Source: Nitrobacter sp. NHB1 (GTDB lineage: Bacteria > Pseudomonadota > Alphaproteobacteria > Rhizobiales > Xanthobacteraceae). Taken from it: DNA of 64,000 nt. Under the pieces are notes generated by a model. It did no database searches, had not been told where the DNA came from, and was given only the letters and a program-made list of their open reading frames with translations. This document shows positions 47,766 to 57,027 of this stretch, piece after piece. The stretch covers positions 1,960,001-2,024,000 of the forward strand of contig NZ_JBAMDA010000001.1 of NCBI RefSeq assembly GCF_036964665.1, written 5' to 3'. Position 1 is the first letter of the stretch. Every line of letters starts with the position of its first letter. A program made the position numbers and the translations under genes.

Positions 47766-48039
47766 CGCGAAGCGTTGTCGTGGTGTGACTCGTCGCATCA
47801 TTCGCGCCGGTGACTTCCTCCGATACCATCGTGCCGTGCTGGGCCAATCGAGCCGAGCCGGTCTGCCGTTGCGGATGTCCCTGCTTCGGCCCGGTTCTGC
47901 ACCGGTCCGCGGCGCAGCGCCCCGCGGACTGTCCCTTTTCGATACAAAACGTCGCACCGGTGATGCCGACAATCAACATTTTAACCGATAATTAATGATG
48001 GACCTTGAAGACCGCGCGCCGACTTGCTTTGATTGCGGC

Positions 48040-48549
48040 ATGAGCACGACCCTGATCGAACTCCGGCCGGCCAAAGTCGCGGATGCATCCGCGGTCGCAG
48101 CGACCCATGACGAGGCCTGGCGTTCGGCCTATCAGGGCATCATTCCCGGCGCGGAACTGGAAAAGCTGATCAACCGGCGCGGCCCGCACTGGTGGGACAG
48201 CGCGATCCGCAAAGGCAGCCGCGTCAGCGTGCTGGTGTTCGGCGACAAGGTCGCCGGCTATGCCAATTATGGCCGCAACCGCGCCCGAAGCCTGCAGTAC
48301 GATGGCGAAATTTACGAGCTTTACCTGCGCCCCGAGTTCCAGGGCCTCGGCTTCGGCCGGCGGCTGTTCACCGCCGCCCGGCGCGATCTGACGCAGAGCG
48401 GACTGGAAAGCATGGTGACCTGGGCGCTGTCCGACAACGAGCCGGCGACGGAGTTCTACCGCGCGCTCGGCGGCCGCATGGTCGCCCGCTCCTCCGAGAA
48501 GTTCGGGCCGAAGTCGCTCGACAAGGTGGCGTTCGCCTGGACGAGTTAG
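48040..48549 (+). CDS. GNAT family N-acetyltransferase
   Basis: A 169-residue acetyltransferase: LRPAKVADASAVAATHDEAW at the start, acetyl-CoA-binding LYLRPEFQGLGFGRRLFTAA (Q/R-x-x-G-x-G/A type) near residue 105, and ALSDNEPATEFYRALGG after it. The substrate is unknown; relatives are found next to ppa in this family. The ATG at 48040 was chosen over 47995 because the domain begins right after it. Confidence 0.88.
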   Translation: MSTTLIELRPAKVADASAVAATHDEAWRSAYQGIIPGAELEKLINRRGPHWWDSAIRKGSRVSVLVFGDKVAGYANYGRNRARSLQYDGEIYELYLRPEFQGLGFGRRLFTAARRDLTQSGLESMVTWALSDNEPATEFYRALGGRMVARSSEKFGPKSLDKVAFAWTS

Positions 48550-48589
48550 AAGTCCGGTCCCCGGTCAATGTTTGGCCCCTCCGTCATCG

Positions 48590-48708
48590 CCGGGCATAGC
48601 CGTTCGAAGAACGGCGGCGCTTGCGCCCGCCTATGCCCGGCAATCTATCCTTTTCCGGAGACTCTTCTCGAAGATGGATAGATACGCGGGTCAAGCCCGC
48701 GTATGACA
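48590..48708. repeat. Composite palindromic repeat
   Basis: TCATCGCCGGGCATAG and CTATGCCCGGCAAT form one large stem; a second half contains ATACGCGGGTCAAGCCCGCG. It is related to the elements at 37750 and 5159. It lies between the GNAT gene and ppa. Confidence 0.7.
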
Positions 48709-48749
48709 TGTGTTGACTGACACGACGCTCTTCAATCACGGGGCCACCC

Positions 48750-49286
48750 ATGCGTATCGACGCGATATCGATCGGACCCAATCCGCCGTTTGAGGTGAAT
48801 GTCATCATCGAGGTGCCCGTCGGCGGCGAGCCGATCAAGTACGAGATGGACAAGGACGCCGGCACGCTGGTGGTCGACCGGTTTCTCTACACGGCGATGC
48901 GCTATCCCGGTAACTACGGCTTCATCCCGCACACGCTGTCGCAAGACGGCGACCCCTGCGACGTCCTGGTCGCCAACACCCGCGCCATCGTGCCCGGCGC
49001 CGTGATGAGCGTGCGGCCGGTCGGCGTGCTGCTAATGGAGGACGAGGCCGGCGGCGACGAGAAGATCATCGCGGTCCCGACCTCGAAACTGACCCAGCGC
49101 TATGACAAGATAAAAAATCACAACGACCTGCCGGACATCACACTGCAGCAGATTCAGCACTTCTTCGAACACTACAAGGATCTCGAACCCGGCAAATGGG
49201 TCAAGGTGCTGCGCTGGGGCGGCGCGGAGGACGCCCACAGGCTGATTCTGGAGGGCATCGCGCGGGCCGGGGCGACAACAAAATAA
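48750..49286 (+). CDS. ppa: Inorganic pyrophosphatase
   Basis: A 178-residue family I pyrophosphatase: [19 protein letters not shown] at the start (Lys and Glu ligands), [10 protein letters not shown], the Asp cluster DGDPCDVLV, and [17 protein letters not shown]. It hydrolyses PPi and drives biosynthesis. The length is normal. Confidence 0.98.
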   Translation: MRIDAISIGPNPPFEVNVIIEVPVGGEPIKYEMDKDAGTLVVDRFLYTAMRYPGNYGFIPHTLSQDGDPCDVLVANTRAIVPGAVMSVRPVGVLLMEDEAGGDEKIIAVPTSKLTQRYDKIKNHNDLPDITLQQIQHFFEHYKDLEPGKWVKVLRWGGAEDAHRLILEGIARAGATTK

Positions 49287-49296
49287 GATTCCACCT

Positions 49297-49380
49297 CGTC
49301 ATTGCGAGCAAAGCGAAGCAATCCAGTTTTAGGTTGCGATGAACTGGATTGCTTCGTCGCAAGTGGTTCTCGCAATGACG
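49297..49380. repeat. Long hairpin repeat, family R2 copy B
   Basis: CGTCATTGCGAGC and TCTCGCAATGACG are the outer arms; GCGAAGCAATCCAGTTTT and AACTGGATTGCTTCG are the inner ones. It occupies the gap between the convergent ppa and folD, where it may end both transcripts. Confidence 0.85.
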
Positions 49381-49418
49381 CAACTGAAAACGCGCCGCTC
49401 GCTATTTGCTGGTTTCTC

Positions 49419-50303
49419 CTACACCTCCGGCGCCGGCAACCCCTTGATCGCGCAGGCGGCGCGCAGCGTGTTGACCAACAGGCACGCCACCGTCATCTGA
49501 CCGACGCCGCCGGGCACCGGCGTCACCGCGCCCGCGATCTCCATGGCCTCGTCGAACGCAACATCGCCGATCAGCCGCGTCTTGCCGTCGGCGGCCGGCG
49601 CCCGCGTGATGCCGACATCGATCACGGTCGCGCCCGGCTTGATCCAGTCGCCGCGCACCATCTCCGCTTTGCCGACCGCCGCATAGACCAGATCGGCACG
49701 CCGACAAAGTTCGGGCAGGTTGCGCGACCGCGAATGGGCGATGGTCACCGTGGCATTTTCATTGAGCAGCAACTGCACCAGCGGCCTTCCCACCAGATTG
49801 GAGCGGCCGATCACGATGGCGTCCATGCCTTCGAGCGAGGAATGCACGGTCTTGGTCAGGATGATGCAGCCGAGCGGCGTGCATGGCGACAATGCGGGCA
49901 GGCCGCCGGCGAGGCGGCCGGCGTTCTGCGGATGCAGCCCATCGACATCCTTCGCCGGATCGATGGCAGCAATGATCGTCTCGGTATCGAGCCCCTTGGG
50001 CAGCGGCAGTTGAACCAGAATGCCGTGCACGGCGGGATCGGCGTTCAGTCTGGCGACCAGCGCCAGCAAATCCGGCTGCGCTACATCGGCCGGCAGGACG
50101 TGTTCGAACGAGGCCATGCCGGCAGCCTGGGTCTGCTTGTGCTTGCTTCGGACATAGACTTCGCTGGCGGGATCGCTGCCGACCAGCACCACGGCGAGGC
50201 CCGGCGTGAGCCCGTGATCGCGCTTCACCCGCGCCACCTCAAAGGCCACCCGCGCGCGCAAATCAGCGGCGATGACTTTTCCATCGATGATGCTGGCCGT
50301 CAT
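49419..50303 (-). CDS. folD: Bifunctional methylenetetrahydrofolate dehydrogenase/cyclohydrolase
   Basis: A 294-residue Fol[21 protein letters not shown] near residue 55 (catalytic Lys region), [22 protein letters not shown], the NADP-binding [21 protein letters not shown] and [15 protein letters not shown] at the end. It interconverts one-carbon folates. Confidence 0.97.
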   Translation of the reverse strand: MTASIIDGKVIAADLRARVAFEVARVKRDHGLTPGLAVVLVGSDPASEVYVRSKHKQTQAAGMASFEHVLPADVAQPDLLALVARLNADPAVHGILVQLPLPKGLDTETIIAAIDPAKDVDGLHPQNAGRLAGGLPALSPCTPLGCIILTKTVHSSLEGMDAIVIGRSNLVGRPLVQLLLNENATVTIAHSRSRNLPELCRRADLVYAAVGKAEMVRGDWIKPGATVIDVGITRAPAADGKTRLIGDVAFDEAMEIAGAVTPVPGGVGQMTVACLLVNTLRAACAIKGLPAPEV

Positions 50304-50321
50304 GCTGATCCTCAGTTCGGA

Positions 50322-50642
50322 TTATCCCGGTTGAGCCGCGGTCAACGCGCGCAGGGCATTGCCGAGCTTGACGGGATCGCCGCCGACCGCGACCTGCTTG
50401 AGCCGCGACGTCGCTCCCGTAACTATCCGGACATCGATTTTCCGCACGCCGAGCGCCTTCGCCAGCACCGCCATGACAGCGCGATTGGCTTCGCCGCCTT
50501 CGGCGATGGCGCGGACCCGAACCTTCACCACCGGGCGTCCGTCGGCCAGCATTTCAATGCCGTCGATCCCGTCGCGGCCGCCGCGCGGCGTCACCCGCAG
50601 GGCGATGCTGAGGCCCTGCGGAGAATACCTCCACGGCTCCAT
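50322..50642 (-). CDS. DUF167 (YggU) family protein
   Basis: A 106-residue protein with the family pattern LRVTPRGGRDGIDGIE, VKVRVRAIAEGGEANRAVMA and the KxxV/I-T-GxxSRxK motif (VRIVTGATSRLKQV). Function unknown. It begins 11 bp after the yggT-like gene, and the two often occur together. Confidence 0.92.
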   Translation of the reverse strand: MEPWRYSPQGLSIALRVTPRGGRDGIDGIEMLADGRPVVKVRVRAIAEGGEANRAVMAVLAKALGVRKIDVRIVTGATSRLKQVAVGGDPVKLGNALRALTAAQPG

Positions 50643-50653
50643 CGGGCCGCCGA

Positions 50654-50944
50654 TCAGAACACGGCGGGATAGATGTAATAGGTGATGACCCGCTGCATGA
50701 ACAGGATGATCAGAATCAGAATGATCGGGGAAATGTCGAGCCCACCGAGATTCGGCAGTAACCGACGGATCGGTGCCAGCAGGGGTTCGGTGATCCGTTC
50801 CAGAAACTCAGCCACCGCAGCCACGAACTGATTGCGGGTATTCACCACATTGAAGGCAATCAGCCATGACAGGATCGCCGAGGCAATCAGCAGCCAGACA
50901 TAGAGGTCGAGGATGATGAGGACGATATCCAGTATGGCTCGCAT
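50654..50944 (-). CDS. YggT family membrane protein
   Basis: A 96-residue protein with two hydrophobic segments (about 4-30 and 70-90) and the YggT signature ITEPLLAPIRRLLPNLGGLD followed by SPIILILIILFMQ. It is an inner-membrane protein linked to cell shape or osmotic stress in other bacteria. First gene of yggT-yggU-(folD). Confidence 0.93.
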   Translation of the reverse strand: MRAILDIVLIILDLYVWLLIASAILSWLIAFNVVNTRNQFVAAVAEFLERITEPLLAPIRRLLPNLGGLDISPIILILIILFMQRVITYYIYPAVF

Positions 50945-51042
50945 GGGGGATTGGCTCGCGGGTTTGGTCGTGGATTCGACGAGTGGAGCAAGAAGGCTCG
51001 CTGAGACGGAAAGTGAACGTTAGAATCGAACCGCTAGCGTGG

Positions 51043-51177
51043 CGGTTCAGAAGTTCTCTTCACCTTTGCCAAGTCCGTCAAGAGAGCTTCTGAACCGAAA
51101 ACGAGGCGTATTGGGCTCTCGTCCCCTGGAATTCGAAGTTCGCCCTTGGGTGGGCAGCGATGGCTGCGAACTTCGAA
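51043..51177. other. Structured intergenic region with two strong inverted repeats
   Basis: IR1: arms at 51043-51060 and 51080-51097 (18 bp, one mismatch; CGGTTCAGAAG / CTTCTGAACCG). IR2: perfect 12-bp arms TTCGAAGTTCGC (51132-51143) and GCGAACTTCGAA (51166-51177). AACCGAAAACGA (from 51093) is also partly complementary to TCGTTTCGGTT near 51203-51213. There is no coding signal on either strand. It may be an RNA or a repeat; the rest of the yggT-tRNA-Ala gap shows nothing else. Confidence 0.55.
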
Positions 51178-51344
51178 CTCAGGAATACGAGCCTGCAAAC
51201 TATCGTTTCGGTTCCCGCCAAACAAGGGAAGTCCGGGAAATAAGGCTCAAAATGCCGATTCCGGCCGTTCTTGACTTGCCGTCGGCGAGGACTGTAAATG
51301 GCGGCGTTTCCGGTCCGCCGCATCTTTCGCCGCCGACCGTGGAC

Positions 51345-51420
<76 letters not shown>

Positions 51421-51850
51421 GCGGTATCCTTCGAGGCAACCGTCATCCTGGTGTCGGCTGCCGTCGATTGCGACGCGCTCGCTTTTGAGCCCTTGAACTG
51501 CTCGATCTTCGAAGTGAAGCTCGACAACAATCCTGCCACGTCCCGTGTAGATCGAATTCGTCGTGGGGCATTCTATGGCCGCGTTTCCTCGGCGATCCGC
51601 GTTACCGCAAACCCGACGTTTGCAAGGCGTCGCGGCATAGTGGAATGCTGCATCGCAGGGTACCGTTAACCATGTCACCCAAGTGCAACACCGCGACTGA
51701 ATCGGAACGCGCCGGCTGGTCGAGAGCGGCGCGGGATGTCAGATCCGACGGCAGGTAACACAATATTAGCCATAGGTAAAATAATATCAGTTGCGCGATT
51801 CGGTCACGGCTTTGCTGGCGGCCTCCAGCATGCCGCCGGAGGAACGGGGC
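51421..51850. other. Intergenic region before the autotransporter gene
   Basis: No gene-like frame. The last 90 bases are AT-rich (ATATTAGCCATAGGTAAAAT near 51762-51781), unlike the surroundings, and probably hold the autotransporter promoter. Confidence 0.45.
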
Positions 51851-54424
51851 ATGGGCAGGCTGTCAATGGACAAGTCGGGCTTGGTGGCATGGCTCGCTTT
51901 GGCGTTGACGTGGGCAGCGCCAGTGGAAGCGCAGGATGCGAGTTGGCTCGCCGCTCCGCCCAGCAGCAATTTTAACGACGCTGCGAACTGGACCCCGATC
52001 ACCGTGCCGACCGGCACCGCATCGTTCGGCACGTCGACCGGCACGAACATTACGTTCGCAAATGACACCACCCTGGGAGGGTGGACCTTCGACGCCGGCG
52101 CTTCGAATTATACCTTTACCAACAACCATGCTCTGATTTTCACGGGAGCCGGTATCGTCGTCAACGACGGCAGCGCCAGCATCACTAACATCGGTTTCCT
52201 GCAATTCTTCCACAGCAGCACGGCCGGCAGCGCCAACATCACGAATAACAGCGTCATGGAGTTCTTCGACACCAGCACGGCCGGCAACGCCAGCATCATC
52301 AATAAGGGCAGCGCGTACTTCTACAACGGCAGCACGGCCGGCAGCGCCAGCATTACCAGCAACGTTTTCTTGCGATTCTCTCACTACAGCACAGCCGACG
52401 GAGCCAGCATCACGAATAACAATCTCCTGCAGTTCACTGACTCCAGCACAGCCGGCGACGCCAGCATCACCAACAACAAGTTCCTGCAGTTCGCCGCCAG
52501 CAGCACGGCCGGCAACGCCAGCATCACCAATGGGGCTGCCGGCGCGCTGACCGACTTCTCGGAGTCGAGCGGACCGGTCAACAACGGGCAGCTCTCCGCC
52601 GGCTCGATCGCCGGCAGCGGGCAATTCTATCTCGGCGCCAATCAACTCACGGTCGGCGGCAACAATCTGAGCACCATCGTCAGCGGCGTCATCAGCGACT
52701 GCGGGCCGACCGGCCATGATTGTGGTAAGCCTGCCACCGGCAGCTCGCTGGTCAAGACCGGAACGGGGACGCTGACGCTCGCCGGCGCCAACCTCTATAC
52801 CGGAGCCACCACGGTCGATGCCGGCACGCTCGACGTCACCGGCTCGCTGGCGGCGTCAAGTCCGATCAGCGTCAACACGGGGGCGGTGCTTGCAGGCACC
52901 GGCAGCGTCGGCAGCGTCGGCATCAACAGCGGCGGCACGCTGGCGCCGGGCGACGGCACGCCGGGCTCCTTGATGAGTCTCGGCAGACTGGCACTGCACG
53001 CGGGCGCAATGTATGTGGTGATGCTCAACCCCGCCACCGCGTCATCCGCCAATGTCACGGGTGCAGCGACGCTCAGTGACGCCACCGTCAACGCGGTCTA
53101 TGCCAACGGCAGTTATATCTCGAAGCAATATACCATCCTCACGGCAGGCAACGTCAGCGGCACGTTCGGCTCGCTGGCCAACACCAACCTGCCCGCGAAC
53201 TTCACGACCAGCCTGAGTTACGACCCGACCCATGCCTATCTCAACCTGACGCTGAACTTTATTCCGCAGCCGGCGAGGGCCTTTACCAGCCCCAACCAGC
53301 GCAATGTCGCCAATGCGCTGACCAATTCCTTCAACACCGCCGGCGGCATTCCGCTGGTGTTCGGTACGCTGACGCCAGCAGGCCTGACGCAGGTCTCTGG
53401 TGAAGTGGCGACCGGCTCGCAGCAGGCAACCTTCAATGCAATGAACCTGTTCCTGGGGATCTTGAGCGATCCCTTCGTCGCCGGCCGCGGCAATGGCGCA
53501 ACCGCAAACGGTGCGGCCCCGGCCTATGCCGCGATCTATCGCAAGGCGCCTGCAATGGCCTATCCCCTCAACCCGCGCTGGAGCGTGTGGGCCGCAGGCT
53601 ACGGCGGCTCGCAGAGCACCGGCGGCAATGCATCGCTCGGCTCCAGTACGACGACCTCAGGTGTCGCCGGCGTCGCGGTCGGCGCCGACTACCTCATCTC
53701 GCTGTCCACGACCGCCGGCTTCGCAATGGCGGGCGGCGGCACCAACTTCAATGTCGCCAACGGGCGGGGCAGCGGACACTCCGACCTGTTCCAGGCCGGC
53801 GCCTTCATTCGCCACAACACCGGCGCCGCCTATCTCTCCGGAGCGCTCGCTTACGGCTGGCAGGACATCACCACCAACCGCATCGTGACGATCGCCGGCT
53901 CCGACCGGTTGCAGGCGCGCTTCAGCGCCAACGCATGGTCGGGCCGTGTCGAAGGCGGCTATCGCGTGGTCAGCCCGGCGATGGGCGGCGTCGGGATCAC
54001 GCCTTATGCGGCTGGCCAGTTCACCACCTTCGATCTGCCGGCTTACGCCGAAAGCATTCTGTCCGGCGCCAACACGTTTGCGCAGGCCTATAACGCCAAG
54101 AGCGTGACGGATCCCCGCAGCGAACTCGGTGTCCGCACCGACAAATCCTACGCGGTGCAGGACGCGATCCTGACCCTGCGCGGACGTCTTGCATGGGCGC
54201 ACGATTTCAATCCGGATCGCACCGTCGCCGCGACATTCCAGACCTTGCCTGGCGCCAGCTTCGTCGTGAACGGCACAGCTATGGCCTCCGACGCAGCGCT
54301 CGTCACCGGCGCGGCCGAGATGAAATGGATCAACAACTGGTCAATGGCCGCCACCTTCGAGGGCGAGCTCTCCAACGTCACACAATCCTACGCCGGCAAG
54401 GGCATCGTCCGCTACGCGTGGTGA
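51851..54424 (+). CDS. Autotransporter with 19-residue passenger repeats
   Basis: An 857-residue type V secreted protein. The signal peptide (about 1-28, ending APVEAQ) is followed by a beta-helical passenger with six 19-residue repeats (about 110-223), an autotransporter-associated beta-strand repeat (LVKTGTGTLTLAGANLYTGA, about 300) and a C-terminal beta-barrel (about 574-857) ending in the outer-membrane signature Tyr-Ala-Trp. GGAGGA lies 7 nt before the chosen ATG. The passenger probably acts as surface adhesin; the target is unknown. Confidence 0.9.
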   Translation: MGRLSMDKSGLVAWLALALTWAAPVEAQDASWLAAPPSSNFNDAANWTPITVPTGTASFGTSTGTNITFANDTTLGGWTFDAGASNYTFTNNHALIFTGAGIVVNDGSASITNIGFLQFFHSSTAGSANITNNSVMEFFDTSTAGNASIINKGSAYFYNGSTAGSASITSNVFLRFSHYSTADGASITNNNLLQFTDSSTAGDASITNNKFLQFAASSTAGNASITNGAAGALTDFSESSGPVNNGQLSAGSIAGSGQFYLGANQLTVGGNNLSTIVSGVISDCGPTGHDCGKPATGSSLVKTGTGTLTLAGANLYTGATTVDAGTLDVTGSLAASSPISVNTGAVLAGTGSVGSVGINSGGTLAPGDGTPGSLMSLGRLALHAGAMYVVMLNPATASSANVTGAATLSDATVNAVYANGSYISKQYTILTAGNVSGTFGSLANTNLPANFTTSLSYDPTHAYLNLTLNFIPQPARAFTSPNQRNVANALTNSFNTAGGIPLVFGTLTPAGLTQVSGEVATGSQQATFNAMNLFLGILSDPFVAGRGNGATANGAAPAYAAIYRKAPAMAYPLNPRWSVWAAGYGGSQSTGGNASLGSSTTTSGVAGVAVGADYLISLSTTAGFAMAGGGTNFNVANGRGSGHSDLFQAGAFIRHNTGAAYLSGALAYGWQDITTNRIVTIAGSDRLQARFSANAWSGRVEGGYRVVSPAMGGVGITPYAAGQFTTFDLPAYAESILSGANTFAQAYNAKSVTDPRSELGVRTDKSYAVQDAILTLRGRLAWAHDFNPDRTVAATFQTLPGASFVVNGTAMASDAALVTGAAEMKWINNWSMAATFEGELSNVTQSYAGKGIVRYAW
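52178..52519 (+). repeat. 57-bp coding tandem repeat, six units
   Basis: Each unit encodes SITNN-x-x-LQF-x-x-(S)STAG-x-A, 19 residues; units 5 and 6 are the closest (SITNNNLLQFTDSSTAGDA and SITNNKFLQFAASSTAGNA). A seventh unit is cut short at SITNGAAG. Such arrays change length by slippage or recombination. Confidence 0.85.
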
Positions 54425-54442
54425 GGAGCCGCAGATCGAACG

Positions 54443-55225
54443 TCACGATCGCCTTCGCATCTGGAAGCCGGTGACCGCTCGCAGGATGACGTCGCGCGGA
54501 AACAGCCGAAGCAGAAACGGCACCAACTTGATCCCGAGGCCGGGAAGCACGGCCCTTCTGTTAGCCATCAGACCGCGGTAGCCGTCCCGAGCAATGTCCT
54601 TCGCGGACACGTTCAGGATCGCGGAGTCGAAACCGGGCTTCACGCCCGCCCGCGCCTGAAATTCCGTCGGTACCGGGCCGGGACAGATCACGGTGACACG
54701 GACGCCGCGGGGGCCGAGTTCGCCGCGCAGCGCCTCGCTGAACGACAGGACATAGGCCTTCGACGCATAATAGACGGCCATGCCGGGACCCGGCAGAAAT
54801 CCCGCGATCGACCCGACGTTGAGAATGCCGCCGCGCAACCGGATCAGGCTTTCGGAAAACCGCAGCGACAAATCCGTCAGCGCCCGGACGTTGAGGTCGA
54901 TCATCGCGAGTTGATCGGCGCGATCCAGTTCAGCGGCACTGCCGAACAGCCCATAGCCGGCATTGTTCACGAGATATTCGACGTCGGCGCTCTCGGCAGC
55001 GAGCGCCGCCGCAATCCTGTCGCCGGCATCGGTGCGGCCGAGGTCACACGGAATCACGATCGGGGGCGCGCCGCCCGCTGCGCCGATTTCGGCCGCCAGC
55101 GCTTCGAGGCGATCGGCCCGCCGGGCGACCAGAGCCACCCGATGCTCATGGGCGGAAAACACCCGCGCCAGTTCGGCGCCGATCCCGGAGGAAGCGCCTG
55201 TTATCAACGTCACCGGATGGGTCAC
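54443..55225 (-). CDS. Short-chain dehydrogenase/reductase
   Basis: A 260-residue SDR: nucleotide-binding TGASSGIGAELA, LVNNAGYGLFG, catalytic Ser in NVGSIAGF and Tyr-x-x-x-Lys in VYYASKAYVLSF. The substrate is unknown; the long C-terminal part with FLLRLFPRD resembles lipid- or steroid-type SDRs. It is convergent with the autotransporter, 18 bp apart. Confidence 0.9.
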   Translation of the reverse strand: MTHPVTLITGASSGIGAELARVFSAHEHRVALVARRADRLEALAAEIGAAGGAPPIVIPCDLGRTDAGDRIAAALAAESADVEYLVNNAGYGLFGSAAELDRADQLAMIDLNVRALTDLSLRFSESLIRLRGGILNVGSIAGFLPGPGMAVYYASKAYVLSFSEALRGELGPRGVRVTVICPGPVPTEFQARAGVKPGFDSAILNVSAKDIARDGYRGLMANRRAVLPGLGIKLVPFLLRLFPRDVILRAVTGFQMRRRS

Positions 55226-55335
55226 GATCCACGCTCTTGAAACGAACTGCCAGATATCAACGTCAATGTCCGAAATAAAGACGGGGTTGGCCCGGCGCAG
55301 CGCGGATCGGCGCTCTGCGTTTTGTGACCGCCCCC

Positions 55336-55815
55336 TCAGGTCGCGGGATCGATCGCCGACCCTTTGCCGGCGACGCGATGCTTGAGCTCGATGCGATCAC
55401 GCGAGGAGATAGCTAGGAGATCGGCGGCGCGCCACACCACGTTCTCCTCGAATTCGGTGACGCGACCGTCCGCATAGACCAGTTCCCACATCATTTCGAC
55501 GATGCGCAAGCGGTCCTCGTCATTCAGCGAGCGCATGAGCACGCTGGTGAAACGATAGAGGTCGACCGCCTCGCCCTCCTCCAGCGCAGCCGACGCGATC
55601 AGCTTGTCAGCGGTACCCGGGGTCAGCCCAAACCGGCTTTCGATCAGTTCGTGCAGTTTGCGGATTTCGACATCGGAAGGTTCGCCGTCGAGCGAAATGA
55701 CATGGATGAACAGCGCCGTTGCCGCAAGTTTGCACCCTGTTTCATCGAATGACCGATGCTCTGGGGCTTCGAGGGTTACAACCTCGGTGATGAAATGACG
55801 CAATCTATCGAGCAT
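55336..55815 (-). CDS. TerB-like (tellurite resistance) family protein
   Basis: A 159-residue helical protein of the TerB/DjlA-N type: LFIHVISLDGEPSDVEIRKL and WELVYADGRVTEFEENVVW are the two Asp-bearing, metal-binding-like helices repeated in this fold. The precise role of single-domain TerB proteins in alphaproteobacteria is unknown; tellurite resistance is not implied. Confidence 0.85.
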   Translation of the reverse strand: MLDRLRHFITEVVTLEAPEHRSFDETGCKLAATALFIHVISLDGEPSDVEIRKLHELIESRFGLTPGTADKLIASAALEEGEAVDLYRFTSVLMRSLNDEDRLRIVEMMWELVYADGRVTEFEENVVWRAADLLAISSRDRIELKHRVAGKGSAIDPAT

Positions 55816-55951
55816 CGATCCGCCTGCCGCAATGTTTGGGTCATATGGCCGCGTTCACAACACGGGCCGAAGTAAAACATGCGCCCTTTGCCAGCGTTCC
55901 CCGCGAGGAGATTACACTTCGGCAAGGCAGCGGCTCGCGGAGGTGGTGTGC

Positions 55952-56182
55952 CTACTGGCCGTGCTCTGCCAAGGTCCTGGCGCACTTCTTGCTAAGTTTG
56001 GCACGGTGTTCCTTCAAGCACGCGAGAACGACCATATCGTCGTCGTTCATCTTGGCCCGGCAATACCGCGCCACGTCACGCGCGCACTCGGAATGGTGTT
56101 TCTCCGCGGCGGTTCGCGCCGACGCCGCTGCGCTCATCGCGAGAAGGGGAAGAAGCGATAAAATGGCGGCAAACCGAATCAT
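55952..56182 (-). CDS. Exported Cys-rich protein (GLG1-like repeat)
   Basis: A 76-residue protein with a signal peptide (about 1-22). The mature part is a single Cys-rich unit: C-A-R-D-V-A-R-Y-C, then VVLACLKEHRAKLSKKCARTL, the C-x3-D...YC...CL...LS..C pattern of the GLG1/Cys-rich FGFR repeat. It is probably periplasmic with two disulphides. Function is unknown. The ATG at 56182 was chosen because it starts the signal peptide. Confidence 0.78.
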   Translation of the reverse strand: MIRFAAILSLLPLLAMSAAASARTAAEKHHSECARDVARYCRAKMNDDDMVVLACLKEHRAKLSKKCARTLAEHGQ

Positions 56183-56288
56183 CGACGCTCCATCAAGTCG
56201 GGTTGAAATCTGGCTGCACCCTGTCAATCGACCGGCGCTTGCCGGCACCAAAATATCGCACGCGTCCTGGGCCGGACGATGAAGGGAC

Positions 56289-56333
56289 TGGCGCCGCATG
56301 CGTGGCTCGAACACGCGGCCCCATTATTACGAA
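56289..56333 (-). repeat. tRNA-Thr 3'-half fragment (candidate attachment-site copy)
   Basis: This 45-nt stretch matches the 3' part of the intact tRNA-Thr(CGT) at 59382-59426 in 36 of 45 positions with no gap, from the CCA end through the T-arm to the anticodon loop (CGT), where similarity stops abruptly. Its T-stem (GCGTG TTCGAGC CACGC) is perfectly paired although it differs from the intact one (AGGTG TTCGAGT CACCT), so it derives from a once-functional tRNA-Thr. Confidence 0.75.
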
Positions 56334-56527
56334 ACACATAGCATAGGCAAACAAAGGCTCACAAGGCGTCACGCAATTGCTCTCCCGGCGCGGGCCTTCG
56401 CTTCATCACCGGACATACGGCGGGCGAAAGTCGCGTAAATCGCGTCGTACGATCCCGCGCTCTGCCCGGTCAACGCGACAGTTCATTTCATGAATTTAAG
56501 CAATCCGAGCATCGCGCGACGCCAGTT

Positions 56528-56632
56528 TTAGTCGCGCCTACTGGTCTGATAGCTCCCCCAAGCCAAGCTCAGGGTTAAAGCCAAAAAGACCGCGATCAGA
56601 CCTCCGAGAATGAGAATGGAATCAACCGACAT
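56528..56632 (-). CDS. 34-residue single-span membrane protein
   Basis: A short gene reading MSVDSILILGGLIAVFLALT, then LSLAWGSYQTSRRD. It has one hydrophobic helix (about 5-26) and a basic C-terminus, and GGGAG about 9 nt before the ATG. Similar tiny membrane proteins occur in related genomes. It may be a small regulatory membrane peptide; no function can be assigned. Confidence 0.6.
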   Translation of the reverse strand: MSVDSILILGGLIAVFLALTLSLAWGSYQTSRRD

Positions 56633-57027
56633 GATTAGGGTCTCCCAGGGCCGCCCCCTGCGAATACGTACTCGGATGTTTTAGCTCACGCCAATCACGG
56701 CTTCGGGACTCGAGCAACCGGACGTTGCCGCGTCCGGCCGCCTGGAGCCGGGCGACGCCAAGGGCGGCCCTTCAGCGCCCACCACCTCGGCAAGCGGCAT
56801 TGATGCTGGCCTCGATCCGAGCATGCTATACTGAGCGCTCTTACCGGTTGCGGCGCCGCTCGCTAATGGGATGAAGACAATGGGATGAAGACCAGTCACT
56901 CGGACTCGATCTTGCCGATCGTCGGCTCGACCTGGGGTCGACGGCGGCTTCGATTTCCTGGAAGTGCAATGCTACGCGACCGGCCGTCAAACCCCTGGCC
57001 AGCGCACAGCGCCAATGGAGCGACACG
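56633..57027. other. Intergenic stretch of the islet
   Basis: No convincing gene on either strand. TGGGATGAAGAC is present twice in tandem (near 56867 and 56881), a small duplication. Codon patterns in the longer frames do not look protein-like. Confidence 0.4.

Noticed and set aside
56289-56333. A complete second tRNA gene
   Set aside because: Only the 3' half is present; no D-arm or 5' acceptor strand can be found beyond the anticodon loop.
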